Below, piece by piece: positions 1-11,570 of a DNA stretch of 64,000 nucleotides. The notes below the pieces were generated by a model. The model ran no database searches. It was not told where the DNA came from and saw nothing but the letters and a program-made list of their open reading frames with translations. Numbering within the stretch: the stretch's first letter is position 1; the number at the start of each line of letters is the position of its first letter. The DNA is from Periplaneta americana (lineage: Eukaryota > Arthropoda > Insecta > Blattodea > Blattidae). Made by a program: the position numbers and the translations under genes. The stretch is from NCBI RefSeq assembly GCF_040183065.1, contig NC_091117.1:98482001-98546000 (forward strand). Direction: 5' to 3'.

Positions 1-12
1 AGTACCTGAAAA

Positions 13-590
13 GTTACTTACTTACTTACAAATGGCTTTTAAGGAACCCGAAGGTTCATTGCCGCCCTCACATAAGCCCGCCAGCGGTCCCTATCCTGAG
101 CAAGATTAATCCAGTCTCTATCATCATACCCCACCTCCCTCAAATCCATTTTAATATTATCCTCCCATCTACGTCTCGGCCTCCCTAAAGGTCTTTTTCC
201 CTCCGGTCTCCCAACTAACACTCTATATGCATTTCTGGATTCGCCCATACGTGCTACATGCCCTGCCCATCTCAAACGTCTGGATTTAATGTTCCTAATT
301 ATGTCAGGTGAAGAATACAATGCGTGCAGTTCTGTGTTGTGTAACTTTCTCCATTCTCCTGTAACTTCATCCCGCTTAGCCCCAAATATTTTCCTAAGCA
401 CCTTATTCTCAAACACCCTGAACCTATGTTCCTCTCTCAGAGTGAGAGTCCAAGTTTCACAACCATACAGAAGAACCGGTAATATAACTGTTTTATAAAT
501 TCTAACTTTCAGATTTTTGGACAGCAGACTGGATGATAAGAGCTTCTCAACCGAATAATAACACGCATTTCCCATATTTATTCTGCGTTT
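13..590 (-). pseudogene. LINE 3' end: C-terminal fragment of a non-LTR reverse transcriptase
   Basis: An open frame at 575-39 (178 aa) encodes the C-terminal, post-catalytic part of an endonuclease/reverse transcriptase polyprotein. Recognisable pieces are 'KVRIYKTVILPVLLYGCETW' (RT thumb), 'RRLRWAGHVARM' and 'GRPRRRWEDNIKMDL' near the C-terminus. The YADD catalytic segment is absent because the copy is 5'-truncated, as is usual after target-primed reverse transcription. Beyond the stop codon the copy ends in a short tetranucleotide tail (13-30, GTAAG repeats on the minus strand), which resembles a LINE 3' terminus. The fragment is open but lacks endonuclease and catalytic domains, so it is not a functional gene. 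The clade (RTE-like or CR1-like) cannot be fixed from this piece. Confidence 0.85.
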
Positions 591-599
591 AATTTCCTC

Positions 600-1795
600 C
601 CGAGTGAAAAGTACATAGAGTAATACGACTGTGGGATGACTTTTTTACGTCATGCCACCTCCATATATCTTTCTCATTGTAATGTGAGGTTATGTTACTT
701 TGATGTGTCGCTAAATTGTAGCATACAGAAGCTTGTTTTACCCAAATTTATCAACACACATAGATGACATTTTGGTACATGGCTGATATAATGTTGTTTG
801 CGTTCAATATATAATGTGTCATCATTTGATGTACGATATCTAATTGTTTTTAATTTTCAGTATACAATACCTCACTAGCAACAATTAACACAAAATACTA
901 AAAAGAGCAGATTTGTCTGCGTTTGTTGAATGTACATCATGATGCTCACGAAAAGGCACTAATTTATTTTGTGTGCACAAGATTACAATTTTTTAATATG
1001 AAGGAAAAGCAGGTATTCGTCTTCTGAAATTTATCCGATAGGGGAAGAATTACAACTCCCTCCCCCCCAAACATGTTTCCTCTTTGCTAGGCCTACATGT
1101 TTTCATTTTACAGGTGTATTATATGATGCGATATGGAAGCAGATAAATAATAACTGTACGTTTCTCGTCCACATTAAATTCAACGTGTTCATAACGTAGG
1201 CCTGATATATTGCTTCATGTAGGCTACACAGCTGGCAGTGTTCTTTTTACAAATAAGCGGTCGTACAAATCATTTTCTTTTCATCTGAACTTTTTTGCTA
1301 GAATATGCGTTTGTTTTTTTATTTGCTCTGTATGTTGTTAAATAACTACTGAACATCGTCTTTGGTTAACAAATTGTTCTAGTATTCGTTTCATATCAGT
1401 CTTACGGTATTGAATTATGTCCATAATGTGGGCGAGATGATATCAGGCTGGAAAATTCGCTCTGAATGCATTTTTTTACACAATTTTCTAATTTTCAGCA
1501 GATTTACGATACCCTATGCGGTTTCTCTGCCAATACAGAGTTAATTGCAATATACGGTAATTCTGTTATTTTCCTGGCACTTTTATATCCGTTCTCATAA
1601 ACGTACTGATTTAGATTATTTACCCTACTGTAGGTATTTTGCTCTCTACAAATCATCGTTAGTCAAATGAAATAGTCTATAATAGTTGTTTGTAACGAAT
1701 TAGTAGACAACCTCAATCCCTCCTGATCGCCTCCCTTACGAATTTCTTTCTCACTTTAATCAAATTTCATTTATACTGGTCCTTAAATTACATAA
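600..1795. other. AT-rich non-coding stretch, nothing recognised
   Basis: About 1.2 kb of AT-rich DNA without a convincing reading frame, tandem repeat or terminal inverted repeat. A short C-tract lies near 1061-1071. Confidence 0.5.
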
Positions 1796-1850
1796 ACTAG
1801 TGCTGAGGTAGTTACGGTGATTTCTGAAGTGAAAATCGTTCAATTTATAA
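1796..1850 (-). repeat. GCGCTGAGGTAGTT-family repeat end
   Basis: The sequence starting 'TGCTGAGGTAGTT' and continuing with 'TTTCTGAAGTGAAAA' matches, with mismatches, an end found at 3035-3083, in both arms of the 9.8-13.7 kb palindrome (about 10860-10911 and 12430-12480) and at about 56975-57027. It is one terminus of a small dispersed element; its partner end may be the 'ACTAGCGCTG' at 2110. Confidence 0.45.
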
Positions 1851-2030
1851 GGGTGAAATCAAAAATAATTTTTGTAGCCTTTCCTTGTCCTTAATTGAAA
1901 ATTTGAGTAACTTCATATTACGACAATATTTCTTCCTTCTTCTACAGTTAACATAATCGCAGATGGACATTTCTAAATGAAGTTTGTTACACAGAAACCT
2001 TTGAGACAATATTGACACTTGAAGTTCTTT

Positions 2031-2038
<8 letters not shown>

Positions 2039-2091
<53 letters not shown>
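2039..2091. repeat. (TA)n microsatellite
   Basis: About 26 uninterrupted TA dinucleotides. Confidence 0.97.
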
Positions 2092-2094
<3 letters not shown>

Positions 2095-2182
2095 CATCTA
2101 TAAGAGTTAAACTAGCGCTGCACTATGCCATGCACCCCACCCCTTGTTTTCTCCCTTGAAATATATCGGTGCCAGGTAGAGT

Positions 2183-2255
2183 TCCCGGGTAGCTCAGTTG
2201 GTAGAGCGTTGGTACGTTAAACCAAAGGTCCCGAGTTCGATGCCCGGCCCCGGAA
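2183..2255 (+). tRNA. tRNA-like sequence, probably a SINE head or tRNA pseudogene
   Basis: The 73 nt fold as a cloverleaf: acceptor TCCCGGG/CCCCGGA with one mismatch, D-stem GCTC/GAGC around AGTTGGTA (an intact A box), anticodon stem TTGGT/ACCAA, and T-arm CCGAG-TTCGATG-CCCGG with one mismatch (near-intact B box). The anticodon position reads GTT (Asn), but the invariant U33 is C. Similar tRNA-like heads recur here on SINEs, so a pseudogene or SINE head is more likely than a working tRNA. Confidence 0.4.
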
Positions 2256-2317
2256 CAATTTTTCCCTACAAATTATTCAAATCAACTTTGCAGGGAGTTA
2301 TACCAGAAAATCTTGAT

Positions 2318-3083
2318 TAGCGCTGAGGTAGTTTCCTTCATACTCAGCTTCTTCACCTTGCATATATGAGTCTGTAACAGGTTAGGTTTGGTCAGTGCTG
2401 TCATGGTAATTTTTTTCTTGGCCATGCACCCCACCCCTTGTTTTCTCCCTTGAAATATATTTTACTCTCCTCTCTCTATCTCTCCAATTGTCATTTAATT
2501 ATTTTTTTTAATATTAAAGAAGAAGTAAAATTGTTTTGCTTTACAATTTAATTGTACAAGTTTGATTTAAAGAATACACCATGTAGCACCACCATTGATG
2601 CACACATTTCTCGATGAATCCTGGAGTGTATATTTGCAGCACTTCTCGTTTTTCAACCATTATTTTATATAATTCTGGATTCCAGTGCTGAAAAGGTGGA
2701 TAATTTTTTGTTTATGAACATCAAACAAAATACCGGAAGGTACAGTAGGAACAGAAAGAGATGATCCAAGATCTGTATAGATCTCCATGTACAAAACTTA
2801 GGCACTCATATGCCGTATGGCTCCTTACAGACAAAATTTTCATTTCCCCATATGATTAATTAAAAAAAATTGTAGGTTCCATACGATTAATTAAAAAAAA
2901 TTGTAGGTTCCATACGATATATGGCCTCGTGTGGCCTCCATGACAGCATTGGGGTCAGTTAGTTTAGGCACTTTTACACCTTGCATATACAATCAACTGC
3001 ATCTCCACAAAAAAATTCCTTATAAATTGAACAGTTTTCACTTCAGAAATCACAGGAACTGCTTCAGTGCTACTTTCACCCAG
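2318..3083 (+). mobile_element. Candidate small non-autonomous element, GCGCTGAGGTAGTT family
   Basis: The left end 'AGCGCTGAGGTAGTTTCC' is followed by 'ACCTTGCATATA'. The right end carries 'GCATCTCCACAAAAAA' and 'TTTCACTTCAGAAATCAC', closing with 'CAGTGCTAC'. The same two ends enclose only about 176 bp in the palindrome at 10736-10911, so this copy appears enlarged by inserted sequence. Within it lies a 30-bp direct duplication (around 2858-2910). Confidence 0.4.
2393..2480 (+). repeat. Dispersed repeat (CCATGCACCCCACCCC)
   Basis: The block 'GTCATGGTAATTT...' followed by 'CCATGCACCCCACCCC' and 'TTTTCTCCCTTGAAATATA' recurs partly at 2127-2166 and, diverged, at 37779-37870. It is an unclassified dispersed repeat. 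Confidence 0.6.
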
Positions 3084-5158
3084 GTAGTAGTTAGCAGTTA
3101 ATCATTTCAAAGCTCTTGTTATATTATGAAATAGCATCACACAATGCTACCAAAATAAATGTTCCCAGTGTTAAAATTACAGAGTGTAAATTTCGCTTAG
3201 GACAGTTTTTGCTCTGGAAAATTAAAGGAAACAAACCGTACGTCAAACCAGCAGCTGAGACACAAAGCACCTGAAATTCGAAAGTGGTTAAAAAATTTTA
3301 TATTTCGTTCTTTCTTATTTACCAGCAACAGAAGTACCAGTATCAGATTTTTTGCAGAGCTAATATCAGAGGCGCCTCCTATTAGAGAATGTTTTGAATA
3401 TTATTATATTCTGGAAAACTACATTGGCACATCAACCTCCCCTCCCCCCGCCTGAATTCTGAGCTGAAGCACGAAAATTTCAAAATGTACAAACTACAGA
3501 TGCGGCAGAATGTTACCACAGTGGTCTTCAGCAAGAATTTTGTAAGACATATCCAAATATCTTCATGGTCATTATATGTATTAAAGTAAAACATATACTA
3601 CATGTGAAGTACCTACTAAAAATGAGAGAAATAGAAATGGGAAGGACAATAAAAAAAAGTGGAATGGACAAACACTAAGACACTATTCATCTTGAATCAC
3701 TATGAACAATAGGACACTTTTTTTTTTGGTGCCAGTGGTATAGAATATAAAATTAAGTTGCATCAATAAGTTTTTCGAGTTTAGCATTACTTTAAGTATT
3801 TATTGTCCCCCTGTTGGAAAGATAGAATTACTTTGTTTGAAACTTGATGAAATTTTATTGTACCTTAACTCAATTTATTAAGGTACAATAAAATTCAAAA
3901 TAATAACTGCAGGCCATTTTAAAATAAATCTGTTGGATGTAAATTATTTCTTAATTTATTAGGACCATAAAGGTATTTTTACAAGCGATAGATTGAATCA
4001 TTTTTATCTTAATAATTTAATGTAGGATGATTATTCCGGGAATTGTTATGCTCTAAATTGTGAGGATATTTTAATACTTTTTTAAAATATAAATTTGGAA
4101 TATTTTTCCAGTTAGTAAAGCGTAATTCAGAGAGACAGAGGTCTCAAGCATATTTATTGACACATGCCAGAATTATTAAATATGAAAAAAAGAGTTCTTG
4201 CACTAACATACTGTTTATAAAGTAACCAAATCTTAAGAAATACAGTATATGTACTGGTATTCTATATAAAGGCATAGGAGTAAATATAAATCTGTTTTAA
4301 GGAATTCCTATTTAATATTCCTGCTATAGGAACATGACAAAATAAATACAACGCAGCATGGAAGCTAATTCAACTCTTTATCGAGTATTGTTGATGAGAT
4401 GTGTTATGAAGGTAGACCGAATCATTCAATATAAATGTATAAATAGGACGAATAATAATAGATTAATTTCATTGTATTTAGTATCAAAACTGAAAGCGGT
4501 AACTAGTCTATGAATGATGTCTTAACAAGTATAAATAAAATGGACTCTTGACAAGAGACACACATTTGGCTTCAGTAATAACTAGGACTTCAAGGAATTT
4601 ATGGTAGCTCACCTGTCAGGCAAAACTCTGAATAGTCAGCATTGTCAAACTATAGAAGCGCGATTAAAAAGTATTTTTTTTTCCCACCCATTACATATGA
4701 TTGCTTTTTTCAAGTCCCGGTAATAACTTTAAATTAATTATCCCACATATTTGGGTGGGGCCTTTCTTTGTTTCTGACATAATTTATGAGAGTTTCTCTT
4801 TTACACTTCAATAGAGAAATACAACTTTCAGTGGACAATAAACGTGTAACTCTAATGGAACTCTAAGAACCACAGCAGTAATGTTTTCTTCTTTTCTTTC
4901 TTGCCCTTTAGTTTTTGTTGCAGATAACATCATGCTATTGGATAATTATACATGCACCTTTCTAATAAAATTGGCATATATTTCACTGGTCTCAGAAGTA
5001 AAATTAAATGTATAATAGCTTCTCGGTGAAAAATATTTACTGAAAATTATTGTAGGATTTGAATAGAAATGACACTTCTCAGGCAAGGTTATTCGTGGAT
5101 GACTGTATGATATATAGAAAAAATTAGTGATAAATCTTATATCACCACCTTGCAAAAC
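3084..5158. other. AT-rich non-coding stretch
   Basis: No coding exon is recognised. The only local structure noted is the hairpin at 3852-3894. Confidence 0.45.
3852..3894. repeat. Short perfect hairpin
   Basis: ATTTTATTGTACCTTAA (3852-3868) is repeated in inverted orientation at 3878-3894 with a 9-nt loop. It may be a relic of a palindromic MITE. Confidence 0.7.
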
Positions 5159-5159
5159 T

Positions 5160-5470
5160 AGCTTGACGTTATTGAAAACTGGACTACAACAAATAAAATT
5201 AAAATCAATGTGAGCAAAAGTAAATCAATATGTATCCTTCTGTAAAACACAAAATTAAATTCGTCTCGCATACCAATTAAATGGATCACCAGTGCCACAA
5301 GTAAACACTTAGGTACTGTATATATTTTAGTAACAAACTGGTTGAAATAAGTCACTAATATTACAAGGATAGCTTGGAAAGCACTACATTTCTTTATGTG
5401 TATTCTTAAGAAAGCTAACCGAAAGTCAAAAGAATTAATGTACAGTTTCCCTGGAAAAGGATGAGACGAT
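5160..5470 (+). pseudogene. Degenerate Jockey-like LINE reverse transcriptase fragment
   Basis: Plus-strand translation gives 'NKIKINVSKSKSI', then 'PIKWITSATSKHLGT' and 'AWKALHFF', matching the order seen just after the YADD box in Jockey-type RTs ('KIKINxxKSK', 'KYLG', 'KAxxxL'). In-frame stops interrupt it and flanking domains are gone. The long minus-strand frame over the same bases (5158-5526) is a shadow of this relic. Confidence 0.45.
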
Positions 5471-5741
5471 TGAATATTCCCAAGTCTCAGATGTAAGACA
5501 CTGCGCATGATCGGAGACCAGAGCACTGATACACAAGATAACGAATATTGAGTTATTTAAATGCAGGCTATTTGGTTTGTTACTACCATCGTTCCGAAAT
5601 TCACTTCAAATACTGCAAAAAATATGATAATATTACGTAAATAAAATATAAATATATACGTAAATCGTGTAGTAAAATCGACAATGGACCTTCATGACTA
5701 GATCGACACTCCGCACAGAAAGGAAAGCTTTCGTGTCGTTT

Positions 5742-5812
5742 CAATAGCTCAGACACTAAGACTTCTGCCTGTTGTGTAGAAGAGAGTGAGTTCGATTCTT
5801 AGTCTACGTCAA
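5742..5812 (+). repeat. Degenerate tRNA-like sequence
   Basis: An A-box-like 'ATAGCTCAGACACTAAGAC' is followed 35 nt later by a B-box-like 'GAGTTCGATTCTTA'. Stems pair poorly. It resembles a decayed tRNA-derived SINE head. Confidence 0.35.
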
Positions 5813-5829
5813 CGATTTTTTTTTGTCTA

Positions 5830-7105
5830 AATAATGTTGAAATAGTTAAGTAACGTTAAAATAGAGTTTTACAAAGTCCTGAAATTAAAACTGATCACAG
5901 ACAATACAAAATTACAAGTTATAATATTATAAACGTTAATCTAGTGAATGCATTTACATACACACACACATACAATGTAAATGCATATATATTAAAAACT
6001 AACAATTAAAATGAAATTTAAAAATATTCCTAAGCCACATAGACAAAACTTTTACAAAGGTTTAGAGTCCTTAGGCTATGTCATTTGCTGAGTAATTATT
6101 ATAATATTTTATTAGTAGCTTTCCCATATGTGTAAGAAATGCACTCGCACAAAACACATTTTGTTAAAAGTGTGGCTTTGGATTATTTCACTCTCACCCC
6201 TTCAGTTGATTTTAACTATTTTATCTACGTGTTTCCAATAGTGTTTAATTTAATGTGCATTCAATTTTATTCATGTTATGATTGAATGAAAAAGCAATGT
6301 TGCAATTATTGACTAATTACATATATTAATACTAATTATTAAATGCAACTGTTAAGTAACCAATTGCAGTGTCTTTTGCAAAATCTTTAATGTTTAAGTT
6401 GTCAATAATATTTCTGTACCATATACTATAAGACGTTAAAAGAATTTGCAATAGATTTGGAATCCTCTACTTTATAATCACTTGTTTTAATGGAAAAATA
6501 TTTTCTTTCTTAGAATATCTACAAGTTTAACTTTAATAATATTCCGAATAGCTTTAATTGCATTATCTGAATTTTGTACTTTTCTATTCAAATGCATTCT
6601 ATTTCCCTCTTTCATTATTTTTGATAAATTACACTGTACTTCTTGTAGTATTTAAGAACATGAGAATCATTACATTTCAGCTCATTACATAGAGATTCTT
6701 CTTTTTAATACATTAGATTTTTAAGTCCCTGCATTATCTACATTTTTTTACTTTTGAATTTTTTCACAACATTCAGTGGAGAACATCCACTGAAGTGATT
6801 CTGAAATTAAGTGAAAGATACAATACATTTACCCTTAATACCAGTAGTACCAGTATCATATACGTTTTTCCAAGATTCATATTGTAGACATAAATGTAAA
6901 TAATCACTAGATACTTGAAATTGCTCAGTGACATTGGAAACACTTAGGATTTGTTTATCATGTTCAGAAAAGCCATTGATTATAGATTCTGTCGAATAGA
7001 AATTCAGTCTAATTCTATGTACAAAACTTTTATCAATGGCTGTGCTACTTCAGCTTGTATGCTGGTAGGAAAATTACGCTACAACTAAGGTTGTCAGTTT
7101 CAAGG
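5830..7105. other. AT-rich non-coding stretch
   Basis: Nothing recognised apart from a short CA-rich run near 5960. Confidence 0.45.
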
Positions 7106-7169
7106 AGTGAATTTAATTTACTTTTACGGAAAAGTTCCGAGAGATAATCTATGTTTATGCCACTACAGA

Positions 7170-7342
7170 GTAGCCACCTATGCCCACCGACGCCCTCGAA
7201 ATCGAGACGAATTGTGGAATCAAGTTATTGACACTTGGGAAGATCTCGCCGAGGATCAGAACCTATTGCACAATCTTGTGACATCCATGCCGGATTGACT
7301 TAGAGCTGTAATAGAAGCTGATGGCATGTGGACAAGATTTTA
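7170..7342 (+). pseudogene. C-terminal fragment of a Tc1-like transposase
   Basis: The frame reads 'RRPRNRDELWNQVIDTWEDL', then 'NLVTSMPD', a TGA stop, and 'LRAVIEADGMWTRF' before the natural stop. Tc1 transposases end with this arrangement (RNxxELWxxVxxxW, then INSMPxRxxAVIxAxGxxTxY). The TGA replaces an expected Arg codon and looks like a CpG transition. The catalytic DDE part and terminal repeats are missing, so this is a short dead relic. Confidence 0.7.
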
Positions 7343-7542
7343 AGTTAACAGGTCTCGTTTTGTTTTTTTTATGATTATTGTTTCAGGAAGAATACTTTTA
7401 ACTTCCAAGTAAGATTTTTTTTGACGAGGTTCAGCCCACTTGTAAGACCCAGAATTTGGGCATAAATTATTCCATATTTTTCGACAAATTAGACAGTCGA
7501 GGAACTGTGAAGAAATTAATTACACGTCAATAAAAAAAAGTT

Positions 7543-7615
7543 TTACCCGGGATCGAACACGAGACGTTTCGGTTATATAGTAGAACCGACACGCTACTAT
7601 ATGAGCTACCGAGAC
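7543..7615 (-). repeat. tRNA-derived SINE head
   Basis: On the minus strand 'CGGTAGCTCATATAGTAGCG' supplies an A box and 'GTGTTCGATCCCGGGT' a B box, with a pairable anticodon arm (TCGGTT/AACCGA) between them. No gene-like flanks follow. It is interpreted as the promoter head of a SINE or a tRNA pseudogene. Confidence 0.5.
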
Positions 7616-7923
7616 AAGACAGTGACAGCAGCAGTCCAGAATGTAGATCCCATAGCAGGCGTTTGCCATTCGGTACAGAGAAGCAATGATATTTTGTGAC
7701 TCGAGCTATGTTGTGAAATCGTGGCCTTAAATCGCTATCTTCTTCGTGATTCTTATTCTGGTCCTTGTCCTTGTTGTGGTCCTTGTAACAATTCTTGTTG
7801 TATATGTCATGGTATTTATTGTTACGTCGATATCGAGTGAACCGCGCTGTAGAACTTTAACTTCCGACGACCAAGAGTCGTCTCATTCCTTTTAAGGGTA
7901 ACTGTACATAACCCATGTTCGGT

Positions 7924-8165
7924 CCACTGCTGTGGAGTAATGGTAGGCACATCTGACCGTGAAATGAGTGGGCCCGGGTTCAAATCCTGATTGGGACAAG
8001 TTACCTGGTTGAGGTTTTTCCGAGGTTTTCCCCAGTTGTAAGGCGAATGTCATGTAATCTATGGCGAATCCTCAACCTCATCTCGCCAAATATCATTTCA
8101 CTATCACCAATCCCATCGAGGCTAAATAACCTAGTAGTTGTTACAACATCGTTACATAATCAATT
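7924..8165 (+). mobile_element. tRNA-derived SINE, family A (diverged copy)
   Basis: A tRNA-like head ('GTGGAGTAATGGTAGGCAC', B box 'GGGTTCAAATCC') leads into the conserved core 'AAGTTACCTGGTTGAGG' and a tail containing 'GGCTAAATAACCTAGTAG'. Four better-preserved copies of the family lie at 30415-30675, 36378-36635, 37031-37284 and 58208-58432. This copy is the most diverged. Confidence 0.8.
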
Positions 8166-8169
8166 TAAA

Positions 8170-9800
8170 AAAGACGTCAGATAAGCAGAGGAAGTTACAA
8201 AAGCTTGTGGTGGCGAATTTAAAGTTTCCGTGATGCTCAAGAAAGGAAAGTACTACAAATGGGAGGAAAAGTAGATAGCCTATATTGGTGTATTCATCAC
8301 ATGATATTACACAGGAGATATCACCACATATGGTTGTAAATAACCAAGGACATTTTAAATCTGAATGTTTATTTTAGTGTAATCAAGTGTTGCTTTGTAT
8401 AGTAAGAACTGTAGGCACTGTGTATAAATCTCGATATGCATCTGAAAAAAATAGTAATCAACTTGGCAGAAATGTTCGTGTGTCACAATATAATTCGTAA
8501 TATTTTATTTGTTAATGGCACTGTTATTTTTATTAAAGTACGTCAGCAGTTATATGTACTACACAAGTGTCTTAATTCTTTGGAAAACAACTATTTATGT
8601 CATTTGGCACAATAATATGAACATTTTCCATTTTGGTAATAAATTAAGTGGCAAGAAAATGTTCATATGTCACACCATATAATATTTCATATTTTTTACA
8701 TTATTAATTATTCCTTTTCATTAAGATTTTCTGTTTATATTTTGGAATGCTTACGTTAAAAGACAGTGATGTCTCTTTCATAAACTCTTAAGTATTTAAT
8801 TAAATATCCTGTGACGATCATAGTTACTTCGAAAATGTTATGTGTATCACTATGGAATGACCCATCAGTATTGATAGTATTATTACAAATTACAAAACCT
8901 GAAACTGTTAGAATGGGATCAGGAGTAGTGACAAAAAAATGTAATGTTGTAGGCCTACATGAACATGACTATTTAAATCCAGTGTCTAATAAGGTGTGAA
9001 GGCCTTTTGAGGTAAACTGTATTGAAAATGTGAGGGAAGGGGTATTTCTTGGTAATGGATTAGGCCTGTATACTTTATAATATTATTAACTATATATTGT
9101 TAAAGTACCTAGTAAATATCGTAATATGTATATAATATAATACTGTAAACGAGACATCACAGGCTGCAAACTAGATTATTCTTGTGTTTGTATAATTATA
9201 CGAACATGTATGAAATAAACAAGACTACTACTGCTTAGGTTAGGATAGTATTATTTATATATTGTAATCAGGCTATATGCACAAATTTTCCAATATACTA
9301 CTATCATAACTAAATAGGTAATGTTAACATTAATTTTCATACGCTTTTGTGGTGCAAGTTAAAATAATTCAAAGTAAAGTATAATAAAACTCCGACAACA
9401 TTATAATCATGGACGTCAAATTCTCTTATTTCATTTATTTTTCAGTCCCTTATTTTCCATTGTTCTTTGGATTTATCATTAATAAAATAACAATTAACGG
9501 ATAAATTATGTTATACACTCAGTTGATAATATAAATAATATTCACGACAAATATATAAAAACAGAAGAGATAACGAATCATATTATTGCCGCCCGATACG
9601 GTACCATTACAACATGGTCTACATATTGCTTTGCCTGGCAGAGATTCTGAATTATATTCAATACAAAGGCGTACTTTATCTTATCTCTTCGCTTCGCCCA
9701 CGTGACAACTATAAATAGCTGTCTCGTTCCGAACTTGTCTATGTTCCGAACTTGCCAAGTTGCCAAGGTCATATAGGCCAATAATATTTATCCATGGTCA
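8170..9800. other. AT-rich non-coding stretch
   Basis: No recognisable coding exon or bounded repeat was found before the transposon starting at 9808. Confidence 0.45.
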
Positions 9801-9902
9801 TCAGTTGCACTGCCATCGTGATCTAATACAGGCCGTAAGGCAGACCACGTGACTCGCTTAACAGCTGATCGCGAAAGGCGGTCTTTCAACCATATGAATT
9901 AG

Positions 9903-10139
9903 TTGCAGTGCATAAAGAATAACATATATTTCTCTGAAATGCAGTGTAATTGCGTCAGTAAAATTTTAAACAGTGATTGTGAGACACTTGAGACACAATT
10001 TACTTGCAATTTAAGGTATAATATTATTTTTGGTGTGAAAATTACGTTGTTGCAGGCAAAGTTCGTATGTGTAATACCTGCCTTTATTTCGATTAAATAT
10101 TGCGTCTTTAAGTGGTTAAGTGAATTTTTGGTCTTATAA
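9903..10139 (+). CDS. Small open frame conserved in three copies of the 1.85-kb element
   Basis: A 78-aa frame starting MQCIKNNIYFSEM is also open in the right arm (13616-13380, minus strand) and, from an internal Met, in the solo copy (56036-56263). The three predicted peptides differ at a handful of positions, e.g. 'SIKYC' versus 'SNKHC'. It has several Cys residues but no family is recognised. Openness across three copies may only reflect recent common origin; whether substitutions are mainly synonymous was not counted. Treat it as an unproven ORF rather than a gene. Confidence 0.25.
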   Translation: MQCIKNNIYFSEMQCNCVSKILNSDCETLETQFTCNLRYNIIFGVKITLLQAKFVCVIPAFISIKYCVFKWLSEFLVL

Positions 10140-10735
10140 ACAGTAGGCTAAATATGTGTAATAATATATACGTGAAAGTGAAACATTGACTGGCATGTCA
10201 AGTAAGTTGTGATTAGGCCTAAGTGCAGCGTTATCGATGTTACTCTTGTCTAATCCATTATTGCTAGTTTACCGTATTTGTCTTATTAAATTTAAATTAT
10301 TGCGCCCTTTTTATTTGTGAACAACCTACATTATACGAGTAAATAATACGACGTTTGATAATATACACAATTTGAACTAAAAACGAGATACATATAGTAT
10401 ATTACGAAAAATTATACCCTATAGTTTTCATTACTGTTACAGTATCTGGAATTGTAATTAGTTGAAATAAAGCACTCATGCTTCATTACGAAATTCTTGC
10501 ACATTCATTTATGCACGTTTCAACAATTTTCAGTTGCATCGCACGCATATTTTAATGTGTTGAAGTTATAGGTTATGTTTATTCTATCAGTAATATTCGC
10601 AATTATGCATTATAATTAAGCATAACGCTACGTATAACTTATAAATGCAATTTGTCTACACTTCAATTGTATTTATTCGTTTCAGACGGTACTCCAGTCT
10701 GAAGTCTGATTAGTTTAATATGTTACTAGGGCTAA

Positions 10736-10911
10736 ACTAGCGCTGAGGTAGTTCCCTTCGTATTCATACATCTTGCATATACAAATTAGTTCGGTTCGTT
10801 CAGGATTTTAATATGCCTTGCTTATAGGATCAAATGCATCTCCACAAAAAATAAATTCAACTGTTTTCAGTTCAGAAATTACCGGAACTATACCTCAGCG
10901 CTACTAAGTAA
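10736..10911 (+). repeat. GCGCTGAGGTAGTT-family element inside the palindrome arm
   Basis: It begins 'AGCGCTGAGGTAGTTCCC' and ends 'GGAACTATACCTCAGCGCT', giving short terminal inverted repeats around about 140 bp. The same unit appears inverted in the right arm (about 12430-12606) and in the solo element (about 56855-57027). It is therefore an integral, older insertion or building block of the 1.85-kb element. Related ends occur independently at 1796-3083. Confidence 0.65.
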
Positions 10912-10926
10912 TATAACGTATGTACA

Positions 10927-11570
10927 TATCATAGGAGGGACTGTGGTGAATTTTCTACCTATAAGTAAGGACGGTAACCGTGTTCTGAAGTTTATCCTAA
11001 AATATATTCTTCTTTATTAAATCTCAAAACAGTTTTCGTTCTCAACTTTAACCTAAAATGTTGACGCAGATAGGTTATGTTAACATGGTAAATTCTCTTC
11101 ACATAAAAATAACACAGTTTTATTTATTATTCCTGCCACATTATGCAACACATAAATGGAACTTATGCACATATTACATTGGATAAAAATTTAATTGTAT
11201 TATTTATTTGTTCCCTACTATACTGGGTTGTAATGAATTGTATTTATCTAATCTACCAGGTTAACACACAACTGTACATACACTAATTTCATAGGAGGGA
11301 CTGTGGTAAATTTTGTACCTACAAGTAAGGAAGGTAGATGTGCTAAATTAAAATCACAATATAAATAATTCTTCTTTATTAAATCTCAAAATAGCTTCCA
11401 TTCCAAACTTAAAATGTTGATGCAACCTGGTTATGTTAACATGTAAAACTCCGTTCACATTAAAATAACACAGTTTTGTAATTATTTCTGCAACATATTA
11501 TGCAATAAGAAGTGTGAAGGGGTCTTATACACACATTACACTAAATAAAATTGAGCGCCGACACGCTATA
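10927..11570 (+). repeat. Diverged tandem duplication inside the palindrome arm
   Basis: Two units both begin 'CATAGGAGGGACTGTGGT' (about 10930 and 11291), then share 'GTAAGGA', 'TTCTTCTTTATTAAATCTCA', 'GGTTATGTTAACATG' and 'AAAATAACACAGTTTT'. The units are about 360 and 280 bp long. The pair is present in all three copies of the element, so the duplication is ancestral. A short fragment of the first unit also lies near 39930-39965. Confidence 0.75.

Noticed and set aside
2183-2255. A functional tRNA-Asn gene
   Set aside because: The fold is good but U33 is C, acceptor and T stems each have a mismatch, and similar heads are parts of SINEs in this window; kept only as tRNA-like.
5158-5526. 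122-aa minus-strand ORF with hydrophobic C-terminus
   Set aside because: The opposite strand reads as a degenerate LINE reverse transcriptase, so this is a shadow.
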